A DNA stretch of 53,995 nt from contig CALIZF010000027.1 in NCBI GenBank assembly GCA_938028765.1, positions 1 to 53,995 on the forward strand, written 5' to 3'. Under the pieces are notes generated by a model that worked only from the letters and a program-made list of their open reading frames with translations, was not told the DNA's origin and did no database searches. The DNA comes from an uncultured Paracoccaceae bacterium. GTDB lineage: Bacteria > Pseudomonadota > Alphaproteobacteria > Rhodobacterales > Rhodobacteraceae. A program made the translations under genes and the position numbers. Shown here one piece after another: positions 51,573 through 53,995 of this stretch (positions are counted from its first letter, which is position 1; each line of letters begins with the position of its first letter).

Positions 51573-53744
51573 ATGCCCCGCCTCGCCCTTGCCCTTGCGC
51601 TGATCGCCGCCGTCGCCGCGGCACTCTGGGCGCTGGCGGAGGCCGACCTCACGATCGACGGCCTGCGCCGGACGGTGGCCGCCGCGGAGGCGTGGCGCGA
51701 TGCAAACCCCGTCGCGGCGGCGGCGGCGGCCTTTGCCACCTATGTCGCCGTCACCGCCCTGTCGCTGCCGGTCGCGGTCTGGATGACGCTCGGTATCGGT
51801 GCGCTGTTCGGCTTCTGGACGGGCCTTGCCATCGTCTCCTTCGCGGCCAGCATCGGCGCCACGCTGGCCTTCCTGACCGCCCGCTACCTCGCCCGCGGCT
51901 GGGTGCAGGCGCGGTTCGGCGAAAGGCTGCGCGCGATCGACGACGGCGTGCGGCGCGACGGGGCGTTCTACCTCTTCACGCTGCGGATGATCCCGGTCGT
52001 GCCGTTCTTTGCCGTCAACCTGCTGATGGGGCTGACGGCGATGCGCACCCGGACCTTCTACCTCGCCAGCCAGGCCGGGATGCTGGCAGGCACCGCAGTC
52101 TATGTGAACGCCGGAACGCAGCTCGCACGGCTCGACGGGCTTTCCGGCATCCTCACCCTGCCGGTCCTGCTGTCGTTCGCCGCCCTCGGCCTGATGCCCT
52201 GGGGGGCGCGCGCCGCGGTCGCCGCGATCCGCCGTCGGCGCGTTGCCGCGCGCTGGACCCGGCCGCGCAGGTTCGACAGAAACCTTGTGGTGATCGGCGG
52301 CGGGGCGACCGGCCTTGTCGCGGCCTATGTCGCGGCAGCGGCGAAGGCGAAGGTGACGCTGGTCGAGGCGCACCGGATGGGGGGCGACTGCCTGAACACC
52401 GGATGCGTGCCGTCCAAGGCGCTGATCGCCGCCGCACGGCAGGCGCACCGGATGCGCCACGCCGACCGCTGGGGCCTGACCCCGGCCGACCCGCCCGTGC
52501 CCCTCCGCAAGGTGATGTCCCGGGTGCGCGCCGCAGTCGCCGCCATCGCGCCGCACGATTCGGTCGAGCGCTATACCGCGCTCGGGGTCGAAGTTCTTCA
52601 AGGCCACGCGCGCCTTGTCGATCCCTGGACGGTCGAGGTGGCGCTGCATGGCGGCGAAACCCGCCGCCTGACGACCCGCGCGATCGTACTGGCGACCGGC
52701 GCCGCCCCGGTAATCCCGCCCATCCCTGGCATCGGGGAGGTGCGCCCGCTGACCTCGGACACGCTGTGGGATGCGCTTTCCGCCCTCGATACGCCGCCCG
52801 CCCGGCTTGCCGTGCTCGGCGGCGGCCCGATCGGGTGCGAGATCGCGCAGGCGATGGCGCGCCTCGGGTCGGCGGTGACGCTGATCGAGGCGGCCGACCG
52901 CCTCTTGCTGCGCGAGGACGACGACGTGTCGGCCGCCGCCGCCGGCGCGCTGGCCACCAGCGGCGTTGCCGTGCTGACTGGCCACAGCGCCACCGCCTGC
53001 GGCGCCGACCCGGACGGCACGCGCTGGATCGAGGCCCGAGGGCCCGAGGGCACCCGCCGGATCGCCTTCGACATGCTGCTGGTCGCCACGGGGCGCGCCG
53101 CGCGCCTGGACGGCTACGGGCTCGAGGACCTCGGCATCCCCGCAAGCCGGGTGATCGAGACGAACGACTGGCTGGAAACGGTCCACCCCAATATCTATGC
53201 CGCGGGCGACGCCGCCGGCCCGTTCCAGCTGACCCACGCCGGCGCGCATCAGGCCTGGCATGCGGCCGTGAACGCGATGCTGGGCGGCGTCTGGCGGCTG
53301 CGCGCCGACTATCGCACCATCCCCGCCGCCACCTTCATAGACCCAGAGATCGCGCGCGTCGGCCTGAACGAACGCGCGGCGACGGCGCGCGGCATTCCCT
53401 TCAGGGTGACGCGCTATGACCTCTGCGACCTCGACCGCGCCATCGCCGAGGGCGCCGCAGAGGGTTTCGTCAAGGTGCTGACCCCGCCCGGCAGCGACCG
53501 GATCCTCGGCGCGACCATCGTGGGCGAACATGCGGCCGAGACGCTGACGGAGTTCACCCTCGCCATGCGCCACGGTCTGGGCCTGTCGAAGATCCTCGCC
53601 ACCGTCCACCCCTATCCGACCTGGTCCGAGGCGAACAAGTACGCCGCCGGCGCCTGGCGTCGCGCGCAGCTGAACCCACGCCTCCTGCGGCTCGCCGAGC
53701 GGTTCCATGCCTGGATGCGCGGCGATGCCGGGGGCATGCCATGA
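51573..53744 (+). CDS. DedA/TVP38-like membrane domain fused to a pyridine nucleotide-disulfide oxidoreductase
   Basis: A 723-residue two-part protein. Residues 1-215 are a SNARE-associated (DedA/TVP38/VTT) membrane domain with 5-6 hydrophobic segments, including VAVWMTLGIGALFGFWTGLA and the FTLRMIPVVPFFAVNLLMG motif of the group. From about 236 a flavin disulfide reductase follows: FAD motif VVIGGGATGLVAA, redox pair Cys273/Cys278 in GGDCLNTGCVPSKAL, NAD motif VLGGGPIGCEIAQAMA, and a C-terminal HPYPTWSEANKYA. This resembles mercuric reductase-like enzymes without the mercury-binding N-terminus. The ATG at 51573 has GGAGG 7 nt upstream. Function is unknown. Confidence 0.88.
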   Translation: MPRLALALALIAAVAAALWALAEADLTIDGLRRTVAAAEAWRDANPVAAAAAAFATYVAVTALSLPVAVWMTLGIGALFGFWTGLAIVSFAASIGATLAFLTARYLARGWVQARFGERLRAIDDGVRRDGAFYLFTLRMIPVVPFFAVNLLMGLTAMRTRTFYLASQAGMLAGTAVYVNAGTQLARLDGLSGILTLPVLLSFAALGLMPWGARAAVAAIRRRRVAARWTRPRRFDRNLVVIGGGATGLVAAYVAAAAKAKVTLVEAHRMGGDCLNTGCVPSKALIAAARQAHRMRHADRWGLTPADPPVPLRKVMSRVRAAVAAIAPHDSVERYTALGVEVLQGHARLVDPWTVEVALHGGETRRLTTRAIVLATGAAPVIPPIPGIGEVRPLTSDTLWDALSALDTPPARLAVLGGGPIGCEIAQAMARLGSAVTLIEAADRLLLREDDDVSAAAAGALATSGVAVLTGHSATACGADPDGTRWIEARGPEGTRRIAFDMLLVATGRAARLDGYGLEDLGIPASRVIETNDWLETVHPNIYAAGDAAGPFQLTHAGAHQAWHAAVNAMLGGVWRLRADYRTIPAATFIDPEIARVGLNERAATARGIPFRVTRYDLCDLDRAIAEGAAEGFVKVLTPPGSDRILGATIVGEHAAETLTEFTLAMRHGLGLSKILATVHPYPTWSEANKYAAGAWRRAQLNPRLLRLAERFHAWMRGDAGGMP

Positions 53745-53816
53745 CCGCCGCACCGCGCCCGGCCGGACCCGCGCGGGGGGGCCTCCTGCCCCCCTCGCCG
53801 CTCCGCGGCTCACCCC

Positions 53817-53842
53817 CCGGGAGTATTTCGGACAAGATGAAG
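53817..53842. repeat. Left arm of a perfect 26-bp inverted repeat
   Basis: The 26 bases are the exact reverse complement of 53970-53995; key part GAGTATTTCGGACAAGATGA. A GC-rich hairpin (G-run at 53775-53781 against C-run at 53789-53794) precedes it and may end the upstream gene's transcript. Confidence 0.85.
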
Positions 53843-53969
53843 CAGGCAACCGCCCGGGGTTTCCGTCAAACCGCCTGCCGGGGCGGCGCCCGGTCCGCGA
53901 CGGCGGGTGCCCCGGAAGGCCGAGGGGCGTCCCCCCGAGCGCCGGCACATGGGAGATCCATTGCGCAGA

Positions 53970-53995
53970 CTTCATCTTGTCCGAAATACTCCCGG
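53970..53995. repeat. Right arm of the 26-bp inverted repeat
   Basis: Exact reverse complement of 53817-53842; the match runs to the last base of the window and could continue beyond it. The 127 bp between the arms shows no gene. Confidence 0.85.

Noticed and set aside
50433-53975. Leftward reading frame of 1180 codons
   Set aside because: Antisense to three recognisable genes, low-complexity Arg/Gly/His/Gln-rich translation, no motif.

Overview
This window is about 54 kb of very GC-rich DNA (roughly 70% by eye) with densely packed genes and frequent 4-bp ATGA-type overlaps. It looks like core chromosome of a Rhodobacterales (Rhodobacteraceae) alphaproteobacterium. The evidence is a split b/b' F0 ATP synthase operon, an Irr-fabA-fabB-fabI block, a CenR-like response regulator, an Anbu proteasome-like cluster, and a SAM/SAH riboswitch in front of metK, a class known mainly from Rhodobacterales. 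I see no CRISPR array, insertion sequence, integrase or prophage.

Layout. 1-3.2 kb: the 3' part of a catalytically dead dihydroorotase homologue, plsY, and a LacI regulator coupled to an AhpD-type peroxidase. 3.46 kb: tRNA-Arg(CCT). 3.7-6.2 kb: atpI-B-E-F'-F, read leftward. 6.4-12.6 kb: an ArsR regulator, a frameshifted pstB relic, an EamA exporter with a LysR regulator, a DUF1194 secreted protein, a GT10 glycosyltransferase and PPK2. 12.6-21 kb: a leftward catabolic operon with a LacI regulator, binding protein, two permeases, a 62-residue membrane protein, two ATPases and a dihydroxyacetone kinase (DhaKL). 21.4-28 kb: a gamma-glutamyl-polyamine type cluster (amidotransferase, glutamine-synthetase-like ligase, FAD oxidase), a DegT aminotransferase, and a class V aminotransferase with RidA.

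28.0-28.2 kb holds the most striking non-coding signal. Two near-identical short units lie in tandem, each a CCTCCC-bearing 5' segment followed by a strong terminator hairpin. One of them starts exactly 41.5 bp downstream of the centre of an FNR-type box. 28.3-36.1 kb: cenR, ribA, a YkuD-family L,D-transpeptidase, a GT4 glycosyltransferase, and the four-gene ATP-grasp / alpha-E / transglutaminase / Anbu cluster.

36.2-44.7 kb: a leftward RNA-maturation and envelope block, miaB - (OmpA-like, lipoprotein) - phoH - ybeY - corC - lnt - [SAM/SAH riboswitch] metK - trmB. The OmpA-like protein and the lipoprotein share an ungapped two-cysteine module I cannot assign to a family. 44.8-46.5 kb: an unassigned GT2-like protein and a TauE permease. 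46.5-49.9 kb: fabI, fabB and fabA, with irr divergent. 50-53.7 kb: a HAD dehalogenase, an alpha/beta hydrolase, and a DedA-like membrane domain fused to a flavin disulfide reductase. The window ends inside a perfect 26-bp inverted repeat.

How the genes work together: most blocks are housekeeping (energy, lipid synthesis, RNA maturation, SAM). The accessory content is uptake and phosphorylation of a small keto-sugar or polyol, polyamine nitrogen salvage, and the Anbu peptide-ligase cluster.
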